Shown here in pieces: positions 1 through 11,686 of a stretch of 64,000 bases of DNA. A model generated the notes under the pieces. That model did no database searches. It was given only the letters and a program-made list of their open reading frames with translations, and had not been told where the DNA came from. Made by a program: the position numbers and the translations under genes. Position 1 is the first letter of the stretch, and each line of letters starts with the position of its first letter. Source of the stretch: Chaetorhynchus papuensis (lineage: Eukaryota > Chordata > Aves > Passeriformes > Rhipiduridae); the NCBI GenBank assembly GCA_013396525.1, contig VWYX01000347.1, forward strand, positions 62,001-126,000, read 5' to 3'.

Positions 1-3000
1 GGCAACTTAAAAGGTGTTTGCTTTCTTGCTCCCACTGAGATGTAAAGAGCAGAGCATATGACTCACACCCTAAATGTTTGGCTGTTTTGAAGAAGGATGA
101 TCAATGAAAGAAAGGGAAATGATCTTCCAAGGGCAGAAAGGATGGACTGCACTTGGTGCAAATGGCTTCAATTTTTTTTTTTCTTGTGAGAAAAAGTACA
201 GAGCAGACTGAACTAGTACGCAACCAAAATACCGCTCAACAAATTGAATACTGCCCTATTAACACAATGTGTCTCTTAAAAATTCTAGAAGCAGTGTAAT
301 TTTTTTTAGCCTCCTCCTTACAAAAGGTAACTATTCTTGTGCAACTGGTGTACATTTTTCAACTTGACAGTTCAACAAGTGATCAATCCCTCATTCCTAG
401 ACTAATTCAATCAGTATTTATTTTATTCAATATACATTTAGGAAGTTTAATCCTTGCAAGGAACTCTTTGATAATTTCTTTATTTAAAAACCCTCTTTTC
501 TCAACAGTAAACATTTTCCCCCATTATGCCTGAAGACTCCTGGCATTATTTTCAATACTTCAGGTCGTTCAGTGTTCCAAGTTTTGTTAGCAGAAAATAA
601 GACAAAGTTTAAAATGCACGTGTGTGAAAACTGTGTTCACACAGGCTTCCCTTAGCTGCTTCAAGGTCAAGGGAAGCTGCAAGGTGGGAGGTGAACTTTA
701 TCTTACTATCTTATTAAATCTCTTTGGAGAAAAGAGAACGGGAACAGAGAGAGCACACATTTGGTCCAGCCTGTGGCTCCTTTTAAGAAAACAATTGATT
801 TCTTTTGTATTTTTATTACTGGAAAAAGTGAAAGCAGATATCTGAGGAAAACAGAACCAGATCTCCTGTTGCAAGGACACTTGGCGAAATCCAGCTGGTG
901 TCTCATGCAGTGCTCAACCACAGGGAAAGCCTGGGCTTGAGAGGAGCCCCCGACTGCTGCAGCTGAGGCTGGAGCCCCAGCGGGGTCAGGGAGGTGCCTC
1001 CAGGGAGAGCTTCCAGGGGCCCTTTGGAGCTGAGCTACAGCTGCTGCTGCTGGGAGGGGAGGAGATGGAATTATAGCGTGGAAAGGGGAGGCTGGCAGGG
1101 GAGAAAAGCAGAAAGTCTGAAGGGATGAAAACACAGAGTTTCGCTTTCATCCCTCTAATATTCTCAGGAATCCCTTTAGGGGGATGAAAGCCATCCCTTG
1201 TAAGTCTGATTCCTCTGCCTTTATGCCTGTTTTGCAGGCATCTACAGACAACAGAAATGAGTGGTAATGAACAAGAATTGGAAACAGTACAGACTGCTGC
1301 CTGAGTCTCTTTGAAATGAGGGCAGCAAGACACAGGCTCCTTCAACAAACCTTGTGACAGTTATTTTAGTCAAGAGCAGCAACTAATACGCAGTTTTGAT
1401 ATGACACCCTTTACTGCTCCCAGCCAAAAACCTCTGCAAGTAAAAAAAAGCTCCTGTACACTCTTATGGTCACGAAGCCACGAACTTGAAACTTAGGAAA
1501 TAGTACAAGTGAAGCTGCACAACTGATCTTACTATAACTTCCCAAGACACCCCTTAGTCATTAATTCCATGACCCTTTCAGAATGTTCTCCCAGTCCAGG
1601 GATTAGATAACAAGTGAAGTACAAAATGTTTGAGGTGTATGGACACTGGCTGATGATCAGGAATCAGGCTTCTTTAAAAGCATTAAATTCACAGAAACCA
1701 CTGCTGAATACTCTCCAGTGGCGAACTAATATATTTTCCTCAGAAGTCTGCAAGATGGAGAAGGTGGTGTTATGATCTGCATTTTAAAGCTGGACATCTG
1801 AGATGTCACTGTGGCTAGAGACAAGTTATCTGAAGGAAGTTGCTCTCCAGATTTCCACAGCTAAGTCTTCCAGCCTCATGTTTAGAAGCCTGTGGTGCTG
1901 GAGCTAATACAGGGAGAAAAAGGACACTGGTGAATGTCTCAAAACCCTGATGATCTTTTGGAGCTTTCAGTTGCTGACTGATTGCACAAGGCTGACTAGT
2001 TTCAAAGTTTAACCTAGCTAGCCCAAGGCATCAAGCAAGCCAAAGGTATTATAAAGCCTAAATGGGGACATCTCCTGGCTTCACGAACATTTCCAGGCCA
2101 ATAAATAACTAGCTGATTAGCACACAAAGGAGCATTTCCAATTCTTATGAAAGGATCAGTAAGCATGTAATAAATTTTCCCCTTCCTCTGACTGTATTTA
2201 AATAATATAATAGTTAATCTGTAATATTCTGAATAAGACACGAGTTTAATGTCTGCTTTTTCAAAACACATTTAACTGTTATATTCATTTCTTAAAAATC
2301 TAGGTTTCTGTTTATATGACTAACATGAAATCAAATGTAAAATACAGGCTTTGATTGCCGTCTTCTATTTTTCTCTCTTCTTCCTAGTCCTTCTCCCAGC
2401 AAAGCAAAATGTAAACCCTCTTGCCATTTTTAAGTATGCATGTGAAAGAAAGTTGATTGCTGAGGCAAAGTTCTGTATGTGCTGCAGAAAATAAGGTCAT
2501 GCTTACAAAAGTTCTTTTAATTTTCAGGAAACAGTTTGTGACCAATTGCTTGGGAAGAAAACAAAGGAAAATTTACTTTAGAGAATGCTCTGGCTCCCAG
2601 AATCAAGACAGCTTAAAAAAGAGGAAATCTTAAGGAGTGACAGATGCTTTGAAAGAAAGACTACTAGCCTGGAAACCATCTCAGCTGCTTACTTTTGAAA
2701 TCAAATATCTTAATCTGTCACTTTCTTGCTGAGTTACCATGATCACATCAAAAGTACTCAAATCCAGGCAGGTATTAAGATGCCAGAGACCTCTATGGAT
2801 CTATTCCTGAGCCTCTCTTTGCCCATTCTATCAAATGGGAATAAAAGACTAATGAATTATACAATTTGCATGTCCATAGCAAACTGAAATGTGTCTTCAT
2901 GTCTTTGCTGTTACTATAAATTAAATATCCAAAACAGTTTGGTAAAAATCTGGAATTTTGTCAAGTTATGAAGCATAAATTTATCTAAGACATTTCTTAA

Positions 3001-3215
3001 CCACAGAAACTTTCAATACTTAAGAAGGTTAAGAATTGTGTAAGCACCATTCTTGTCTTACTACTCTTATACTTCAAAGAGGACATTGTATTTGCATTGT
3101 AATAACATTTTCAGAAACATCAACTACTGCAGCCTAAAAAAGAAATAGTTTTTGTGAGCCTAAACTTGCCACTAGTCCTGAAACCCAGTGCTTTTATGAG
3201 GCTGGATAGGTATTC

Positions 3216-3233
3216 ACTATTTTGTAAAATAGT
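3216..3233. repeat. Short perfect inverted repeat
   Basis: Arms ACTATTTT (3216-3223) and AAAATAGT (3226-3233) are exact reverse complements separated by two bases. It is a small AT-rich hairpin, of a size that can occur by chance in such DNA. Confidence 0.5.
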
Positions 3234-6200
3234 AATTTATCTCACATAACACCATTCACATCTTAGAAATGATAACAGGGATTTTCTTTAGCAAAAAGAG
3301 AAATATTAATATGTTAAGCATTCAAAATACATTTTTTCTGTAATTCTTGTAAATTGTTAGCAACAAGTTAGTCTGACAAACTCAACTTTCTTAGTATGAG
3401 ACAACTAAGCTACAAAATAAAAGTTTGCCTACCAAATATAAACACAAAATCTTAACAGATTAGGTTTTGTCATTACTATAAACTAATGTCAAAATGGTTT
3501 CTGGTATTTCTGTGATACTACAGAAGCCCCCAGAAACATTAAAAGAAGATGTTTTGCAATACCACTGTGATCCTGAAATGATACAAACTAGATATATTTT
3601 CCTTCTTCCCAGTGTCTCACTGCACACAAACCCCACATTTGCAGAAACCTCATTAGCAGCTTCTAAGACTTGGTTCAGGTTCTGCTAATTATGAAATTAA
3701 CTAAAAATTGACGGGGTTTTTTGTTCTCTATTACATCCAAGCAGCCCTTGTCACCCACCAAACTGATTTATGGGATCATGTCTAGGTGAAGAAGCTACAG
3801 CAGCTTGCTCTTTTGTATTTTAAGAAGTTAGTGACATTTTAAATATCGCAAAAAGTCTAATTTGGAAAGAAAAAACAATGTGGTCTAAATATTTTTATTT
3901 CATGAAGCTGGGCTAGCTGTAGCACACCCAGGTTATTCTCAAGACAAAGAAGTCCAGACAAAAGAATCTTGGCATCTACAACTGCCATATGGAGGGTCTG
4001 TGTGTCATTGTTGTGTGGTAAAATTATCTTCGAAAATGTTTCCCCAGCTTATTTATAATGTATTGGCATTTTCCCAGCTCTTTTTCTTTCAAATCTGAGA
4101 GGAGGAGAAACACAGTATTTTTGAGTCCAGAAGCAGAGAAATATAAAATTAGCCTGAAAAACTCCAGCTAAAATCTGAAATGGTTTTTACAAGCATAAAA
4201 ACAACTTCTTATTAAGGCCTAGGTGTTGTGGGACTGTCCAGGGCTTGAGGCTAATGATCTTCCCAAGCAGAGCTGAGGGTCCATCCTTTCTCATGGTTTG
4301 ATGCTCCTGTTTCTAACCTTCACGGTTTGTTAGCCAGGTGACCTTCAACCTTTGATCCTGGGAAGACCATTAGTGGTGGCACCAGATTTGCCTCAGGAGC
4401 ACGGCTGCAGGGGAGCAGTCCCAGCTGCACTGTAAATGCACCTTATCACATCATTCTTCAGTTATCGCTGGGATATCAAAGTACACTCAGAACGTGCATA
4501 TATAAATATATTAGAAATAAATACATGTGAATATAAATAAAAATTGGCGCTTAGGGGAGATAAGTCAAGCTGCAGCCATTATACTGTTGTGACCCACTTT
4601 AATGCCTGTATTCCCCACTTGCTCTAATCCAATATAAGATTTAGGTGAGTACCTTGCTTCAAACAAAATCTTAGTGCCATGACTGGGGAGTGTTCTTTAA
4701 ACATAACTGTAGAAATCAATGACACAAGGTTCTAGAGAAATTATCTGCATGTTACAGAAGCTTTGGTTGGATTGGGTGTAATCCCAGCTCTTTTGAATAC
4801 AAACTGACGTTTCAAAACTTGGGACAGGTTTGACTACATGTCAGGGAAACAATTCAACACCTGCCATATTTTGGGCATTATTGTAACTGGAATAATAAAT
4901 AACATCCCAGAGCTTAGAGCTGTTTAAAAAAATTTGCATTGAGAAACAAAAAAAATTTTGTACCTCTTTTTCATTGTAATTCCTTCTGTTTCTTCCCTTC
5001 AAGATTTGCATGGGTGTCCTCTAAAATATTTCTTTCAGGATAAAAGATTAAAAGGAATCTTTCTATGGTGAAAATGTTTCACTAGTTAAATTCTGCTGCG
5101 TTAGATGCAGCTGTAAAATGAAGTCATCCCTGATGAAGGAATGCTGTATCTAAATACAAATTTGAAAAAAACACCAGAATCACACTTTTTTTCCTTCTGT
5201 TTAAACCATAATGAAAATGAAAGTATATGCCTAAGACAGGAAGAAAAATAGTTATGACAATAAAAGGTCCAAAGAATATGCCAAAATACTGTGATTCTTA
5301 AAGCGAGTAAGACAAAACAGTATTGTTTCACCGAGCTTATGGAATTTGAAATATATGTTTCACACACAACACACCATGATTCAAAACAGCTGACCTATTC
5401 TGAAAGAGAGTCAAGAAAAGGTTTTACTGACAATTGCAACTTAAAATGGCTCCATTGACAAAACTGTAATATGAACCAAAAGCCTCATCTTACAAAGTCT
5501 TTTGTCCCTTTTTTAGAGTGCTGTGGGAAGTCCCATTGACATCCGGGCTTCACAGGTTAAGCAGGCAGCTACGTCCTCTCTATAGCTGAACTTGCCTGTG
5601 GTCCAGTAAATGAAGAACTGAGAACTGCCAAGCTCAAAACTCTGCATTTTCATTTGGGGGACAATAATTATGTGGCCTCAAAGGAAGGGAATAATAGATA
5701 AAGAGGGTAGAGTCACAAGAAGATAAGCGGGAAGAAAAAAAATTGGCTGAGAAATGAGTTCCAGCTGCTGACTCACAGAAACATTTCTCAATGAAGTTCA
5801 TGAGGATGTTGCATAGAGATTCAGTATGTGTATGTGACAGCTGAATAATCCATGGATTAAGAGTCATAGACACAGTTAACATCCTTCCTGAGCTTTTAAA
5901 TTGTAATGATTATCAAGCATGAAAATTTTCCTTTCTCTTTTTTTTTTTTCCAACAAGAAAATTTATGGATTTTATTATTCACACTTAGAATCTCTAGGGA
6001 CTTCCTATACCTATTTTGGCTGTGTGTATTACTCTTTAGTAATATTGTTATATAAATAATCATAAAGAAAGGGGAAAAAAACCCAAACAACCTTTTTCCA
6101 GAATATTTTTGTGAACTTAAGTAGTTAGAAATAAATATTAAGTCTACGCAACAGATACCTTCCTCAGTACTGAGGGAAAGATAAACTCTAAAAAAGTATA

Positions 6201-6839
6201 AAACCAGCCTCCAGCTTTCTCCTTCTCATATTCCAGTATTCCCAGCAACACAGGCAAAACCTTTCTTGAAATTTCTCAACCATCATTACTAACAGGGCTG
6301 CATCCCTGACCACACCACAGTTTAAAAGCACCAGGACAGTCATCAACATCCTTTGATACAGTCTCCATTTGCATCTAGTCATATGGTAAGATGCTTAAAA
6401 TATTACAACTTCAACAGAATATTGAGGTTTATGCCTTAAAACAGCAGTTAGGCACATATTTTGTTCATTTCAACAGGCCTTAGCCTTGCTAAACGAGGAG
6501 GAAAGTGCTGAGAAATTAATATAGGTTCTATGTTTGAATTTCCTGATGTCTCAAAAAAGACTTTGGAAATGGTTTGTAAATACATTCATTTATTATTACA
6601 TATTCACTAATAGACTTGTTCTGGGGAGTCCTATAATAGTACAGTGCAGATTCCTCAGATTATGCAAAAAAATCAAAATACCTATTATTTGCAATGTCTT
6701 TCATGTAAAATGATATGCCAACTTCCATAATCATTTCCTATTCTCTCTTTAGAAAAATTTGATATCTTTTAAACCTCCTAATTATAATAACAAATAAAAA
6801 GACCTTTTTAGTAATAAGGAAGGAAACTGGCACAGAATC

Positions 6840-7090
6840 ATAATAAAGAAAAGCCAGCTGAGGAGCCTGCTGGAAAACAATACAATGTATAATTGGTGTT
6901 TAATTATGCAGAATTAACAAATGGCAGCAGCACTGGTTGTATTACTTGACCAGGGCTCTTTGCCAAGTCAACAAGCTGGTTTTAATGTAGGAAGTAACCC
7001 ATTCAGTTATCTGTGCCTTTGAGCAGGGCCCTGACTGCTGTGTTCTCAGTCTGCGTTGCCAAAAACATTTAGCAGAAGAAAGAAATCTGT
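6840..7090. promoter_or_regulatory. Possible conserved noncoding element
   Basis: This patch packs an E-box CAGCTG (6855-6860), a SOX-like ACAATG (6882-6887), and homeodomain core sites TAATTG (6890-6895) and TAATTA (6901-6906) into about 50 bases, followed by mixed-composition unique sequence without simple repeats. Such density is typical of vertebrate developmental enhancers, but short motifs are common in AT-rich DNA. I cannot align other species, so this remains a guess from texture. Confidence 0.2.
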
Positions 7091-8969
7091 TGATTTGCTA
7101 AAGCAAGATAAATTTTGGTCATTGATAAGGGTGAATGCACCAATAAGATCATAAAAAAAGTTTTCTAAACATTATATTCATCTGGTGCCAATGGTTTAGT
7201 AACACTATGAGAGCTCAAAATACTAATTAGTATGAGTTTGCAGGGCTGATATAGTATACAATGGAATATCAAACATGTTTATTTGAATATATTGCCTCCA
7301 CTAATCCCTCCCCTCTCCATACACACGTATTTGAATGTATTTAAAAACATGGTTAAATATTTATGTTCTCTAGAGCCCCATTACATAATTTTCTCCTATG
7401 GTAAGCAATTCATTTGCATTTTGGAATGAACACAACTACAATGGTAAGGAGGAGAAATTAATGGAAAGAATCTTCCAATGTGCCCGCACTCACAAGTGAC
7501 CCCTGTGACAAACCTGAGCACTGCCTCAGCAGCAGCATTTACTACTAAATGCAGGTGAGAAAAAACCTTTGGTGGGAGGAGAAGGCAACAGAAACTCTTG
7601 GAGATCCCCAGAAGCATGTAGCAGTCTGCCCCTTGCTTAAGGAGTTCTCTTTCATGTGTAGGTTTCTCTGGGGGTTGTCACGGCTGTAACAGTGACAGCA
7701 GCAGATACACTGGCAAATGAATGGGAACCTTCAAACAGAACTGCATTGACACACATATTTGTGCTGTATATTTATTCTGTTTGCAGGAAGGCACAAAACC
7801 TATTGAGAGCCGTGGAGAGAAAAGCAGAATTTGGGGTCTGATAGTAGAGAGAATGCAGACTTAAACTAAACAGTTGGGAAAGTCCCTGTCACCCAAAGTG
7901 CTTTACAGATTCAGGTTCACCTGGAGTTGGTGTTGTTAAATCCTAACTGGTTTTCTCTTAGGTCAGACCAGGATTTAGCTTACTGCAATATATGGTGAGC
8001 TACTCTCATCCAAAACTCTGGGAGAAAAGTTAATTTTCCCGATCTTTGTCATGAAGAATCATTGTCACAGAAATCTGGTTCCAACTGAAGAAGAATTAAA
8101 AACAGAAGATTGGTCTTGGCTTTCAGTGCTTCTCAGGATGAAAGAGTGCATGCAAACCAAGGACAGCAACCTGCAGAGCACCAAATGTGACATGAGACTA
8201 AATGGGGTCCTCTTTTACATCTTTAAAAATAATGGGCTTTAGGATTCAATATTCCTTTTAACCCCCACTTTTACTGGCAAAGAACAGCAGTTTTCTCCTC
8301 TTTTTCTGCTGCTTTTTCAGTGACATTCAGCATCATAAAAATCAATTCTTAAATCCACAGCATGTTATGTTTGGAAAGTGAAAGTTGAATGAAAATGCTC
8401 CTCCTGATGTGTGCACGTACATCAGTACACGACTTTACAAAGCTGAGCTATTTCCAATGCAAACACAAGTAAATCTGGACATCCTCATATATTCACTATT
8501 TTATAGGCCCAGTAAAACTTGATCAAAATCCACTTATACTTGCCGGGTGTGTGACTTAACCTTTAGGGTAGATTAATTAGATTAACAGACCACATACTGT
8601 AGATTCCAGTACTTCCTCACTGGCTATTAAATTACACAGAAGGAATTATGTTTTAAAGTCCTGCTTCCTTAAATCAAATTCCAACCGTCACCTTTCTTTC
8701 ATTTATTAGACTGCAAAGCTCTTGTTCCTTTCTTAATAAAAACTGAACCTCTGTTAAATTCCATCCTTAGTACTTGACATTATTCGTCATTTCTGTGCTC
8801 AGGATCAGATAACTACAGAACCTGATCTACAGATTGAAAACTTGAGCATCTACTGAGAATCTGAGTCTACATTGAGAAAATACACTTCAAAACAGGTATT
8901 CTACCAAAGGAGTGAAAAACGTGGCACTTAACTTGTGAAGAGTCAGAGAGTAGCAGAGCATTCTTACTT

Positions 8970-9533
8970 TTAAGTGACCAGTTTCAAAGGGTTGTCCAGA
9001 CAGTGAATGAAAATTCTGTGTGCTTTCCTAATATTCCCAGACACTAGGGAGCCTGAGGATGCCCATGAACCTGAGCAGCATATCCAGTATTTCTCAAAAA
9101 GCACCCGAGAAACTGTACTCACAACAAGGTGAGCTTTCTTGCACTTGCACCTACCTATAGACTGTTCCCGGGGTGTTACAAGCAGCGCAACAATTAAGAA
9201 AATATGCCAAGCTTTAAGATCTGAGCTGAGATTTCTGTTCTGAAAAGGCTGGGAGGAACACAATGATAGCAGTGCCAAGGGAAGGTCAGCCCTCTGCACT
9301 CCTTTGCTGCAAGAAGGGAGAAGATGATGGAGTCGAAAGATCTGTGGCACAAGAACATTACTGTGGATATAGAATCTCCTGCACACCTGCCAATGCACAC
9401 TCTTCCACCCAAATGCCAGCATGCTCCTGCTGTCAGTATTCCTAGAAACATTGAGAAAGTATGGAAGAGACTGCCACAGTGTGTTTTTGTAAGCTTTCAG
9501 CATGCCAACAGCAGCTTTGAAGCAGTGCCACAC
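8970..9533 (-). other. Longest non-repeat open frame, unrecognised
   Basis: A 187-codon minus-strand frame starts with ATG at 9533. It is the longest frame not explained by a mobile element or the gap. The predicted peptide shows no domain I recognise, no signal peptide and no clear repeats. The plus strand of the same DNA also carries open frames of about 60-100 codons (9263-9865). Stops are therefore scarce on both strands, which suggests local base composition. A short noncoding transcript or pseudogene fragment is possible; I would not annotate a protein. Confidence 0.15.
9041..9128 (+). CDS. Weak candidate internal exon (unrecognised)
   Basis: A pyrimidine-rich acceptor ending TTCCCAG (AG at 9039-9040) and a donor AAG|GTGAGC (GT at 9129) bound 88 bases. 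Two of the three forward frames are open across it. In the third frame the exon leaves two bases over, which is phase-compatible with the coding-biased block beginning at 10537. Codon third positions are not biased, no protein family is recognised, and splice-like pairs occur often by chance, so confidence is low. A noncoding exon is equally possible. Confidence 0.12.
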
Positions 9534-10058
9534 AGTCCACCACTAAGCACGCTGGTGTGTGCCCAACCTCGGTCCCCATTAGTGCTCCAGGCATCCAGGA
9601 CTGTCCCATAAGGACATCAGAAATGCTTGTTATCATCAGGACACTGCAGTCTCGTTCTTTTTCTGCAGGTCCCTTCTGGCTTGTGATTAATTTTACAGCC
9701 CTCTCCCAGCTTTCTTACTGCATCTGCTGCCGATGGGGCTCTTTCTGTGCTCCCCATAGTGCTGGAAGTGGGTGCTGGGCAAGTGCCTTTACAGGCAGTA
9801 CAGTTGCTTTAGCAGCAAGGCCAATCCATGGCTCCCAATGCCAGGCCAATTGTCTTTCAGGGTAGTAACTTAACCACAATTGTATTTCTCCAAATCTGTG
9901 TAATTAAATCCACATGGCTTCAGTAAATAGCAAAGCAGTCTTGGAGAAAAAGCTTGATGAATAAAGACAAAAGAATCCTTCACCTCTCTTTACCGTGCAC
10001 TAAAAGTCACCTACTTGTACACATATTTAAGACAGAAATTTCATTTCATTCCTAGCAG

Positions 10059-10150
10059 GGAGGCAGAGCCTCCAAGCAGCCTGAGACAAAGAGAGTTTGG
10101 AACAATGGATGAAAAAGCAAATCCTGACAACCCTGCACTTGTGCGATCAG
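10059..10150 (+). CDS. Weak candidate exon with good-context ATG
   Basis: The acceptor has a long pyrimidine run ending CCTAGCAG (AG at 10057-10058). The donor is ATCAG|GTAGCA (GT at 10151). Inside, an ATG at 10105-10107 has A at -3 and G at +4 and opens 15 codons plus one base before the donor. That phase fits a downstream acceptor at 10466 or 10469 (tandem CAGCAG), which would continue into the open frame ending at 10624. The peptide is not recognised. This is inference from signals only; transcript data are needed to believe it. Confidence 0.12.
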
Positions 10151-10536
10151 GTAGCAGAGCCCAGGAGGGGAGCCTGCTAAGGCAATTAAGAGCAGGTGAC
10201 ACTTGCCAAGAGACACTTCAGTCTTTAGGCAATTCATGTTAAGAGAAGCTTTGACAGATCCCACAGAGAAACCCAAAGCTGCCCAAAACTGCTCAAAACT
10301 TTTTCAGGATATGAATGGAGTCCCACATCTGGCACAAAGTATGACAAGCTGTGAAGAGCTCTTACCATAATCATGGCAGTGCATAAAAACGTTTTTAAAA
10401 TAGTGTTATTTTATTCTACTGGACTTTTATGGCCCGCTGGTGTTGACATCTTTGTGCTTTGCACAGCAGGAAAAGGAAGTGTACATATTTTGCATCCCTG
10501 CCATCCTAATTTGGATGCCATCTACCCCCTCTATAG

Positions 10537-10624
10537 TGATCTGAAGCACCTGAAGTACAACTATGGCTGGACGAGCCTGTCCTCATTTATCAAGTACTTC
10601 AAGGAGCTGAAATTGCATGTCTAA
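10537..10624 (+). CDS. Candidate terminal coding exon, unrecognised
   Basis: This is the best coding signal in the window. Reading from 10538, 22 of the 28 codons before the TAA (10622-10624) end in G or C, with repeated CTG, AAG, TAC, TTC and ATC, in DNA that is otherwise AT-rich. The peptide is aromatic- and lysine-rich and includes YNYGWTSLSSFIKYFKEL. Just upstream is a strong acceptor: a CTAAT branch-like motif (10506-10510), a C/T-rich tract and AG at 10535-10536. An AATAAA lies at 10938-10943, so a 3' untranslated region of about 0.3 kb is plausible. The frame also stays open back to about 10373, but with AT-rich, intron-like codons. No family is recognised. Alternatives are a decayed gene fragment, a retrocopy piece or a chance run. 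Confidence 0.3.
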
Positions 10625-10937
10625 AATAGTTGACGTGATATTGCACTGTAAATAATCCTAGAGGGTTTCTGCCCCCAAATAGTTACAGCTCTGAACCAGA
10701 AAAGAAGCAAAACAGAGAGGCTTAATTTCCTGTGTTCCACAAGTTAGCAGCAGAGAGGGAAACAGTACCCAAAGACTGTTCTCTATTCACTGAACTTCAT
10801 TTGCACAGCCAAAGGTCTTTGTAGAATCACATTTTGAAGTTTAGCAAAAAATCCCTTTCTAAAGAAAATTTTACCATGAATATTAGGAAAAAAAATCCCA
10901 AGAAAAACATCCTTCTCTTTTCCTTGCATCCATGAAA

Positions 10938-10943
10938 AATAAA
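10938..10943 (+). terminator. Possible polyadenylation signal AATAAA
   Basis: An AATAAA hexamer lies about 310 bases after the stop of the coding-biased block at 10624. It would fit as that exon's cleavage signal, but the hexamer is frequent in AT-rich DNA and carries little weight alone. Confidence 0.15.
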
Positions 10944-11496
10944 ATTCTTTAATGCCTTCATCCTCTCACTTAAGATAGAAATCTGCACTCTGGACTCTAT
11001 TTTTCTCCCATTTGATTACCGTATTGGATCTGGGGGGGAAGAGGCACGCAGTGAAAGATACATTCTTTGAATGAAAAAAGGAAAAATTCTTAGTGTCACA
11101 GATGGCTGTCAGGATGAAACGAAGCTTGTGTCTGCTGAGGGAATCAGACCTTAGTGTGAAATCTGAATAGAAAGGAACGTAGCAGAAGGCAACATTTCAA
11201 AAGGAGTTCAGCACCAACTGGCATTGTGAGGGTTAATTTACTGCCAGGAACTGCTGGGCTTTTCATTCTCAGTAGACACACAATAGGCAGCTCCCAAAAG
11301 TACCCATCATAATCACAGATGCTGGGGATTAATGCTAAAATGAAAGCTTCATGAATATTAAAAATATCAAAACCGCTAATGATGTAGCAGAGTTTGGAAT
11401 AACAACCAATCTGAAAATCTAAGAGTGTGCCATGCAGACATAGTGAGACACTGTCTTTTTAAAACTGATTAAACCTACTCAATTTGTAACAGAAAG

Positions 11497-11580
11497 AGGC
11501 TTATGCATATTAGGAGCTGAATTGAGTGCCAAACTTTACAAATTGCACAGGCTAATTACCATAATTAAGCTTTGGATTGG
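11497..11580. promoter_or_regulatory. Possible regulatory element with POU and homeodomain motifs
   Basis: An octamer-like ATGCATAT (11503-11510) is followed by two TAATTA cores (11553-11558 and 11562-11567) and a CAAT-like ATTGG close by. The patch is unique sequence just upstream of a long T run. Spacing and density resemble developmental enhancers; conservation cannot be tested here. Confidence 0.2.
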
Positions 11581-11662
11581 AGAAGAAAATTCCATTTATC
11601 TCAGAATGACTCAGTGGAACTTCAACAAAGAAGGCAAAGTACATCAGATGGTTTGGCCTTAC

Positions 11663-11686
11663 TTTTTTTTCTTTTTTTTTTTTTTT
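11663..11686. repeat. T homopolymer run
   Basis: T8, one C, then T15. It reads as a slippage-prone simple repeat and creates the phenylalanine/lysine strings in the open frames that cross it. No element is recognised at its edge. Confidence 0.9.

Larger units (their letters stand above)
1..8960. other. Gene-free AT-rich stretch
   Basis: I see no supported gene here. Open frames on both strands are short, overlap each other in different frames and lack coding codon bias. A GC-richer patch lies at about 920-1100 and contains a short GCTGCTGCTG run; the longest minus-strand frames of this stretch (142 and 120 codons, 706-1348) fall on it in two different frames, which points to low stop density rather than a gene. 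A T run sits at 172-182. The patch at 6840-7090 is listed separately as motif-dense. Confidence 0.6.

Noticed and set aside
706..1348. 142- and 120-codon overlapping minus-strand frames
   Set aside because: They overlap in different frames on a GC-richer patch with a GCTGCTGCTG run; no recognisable protein.
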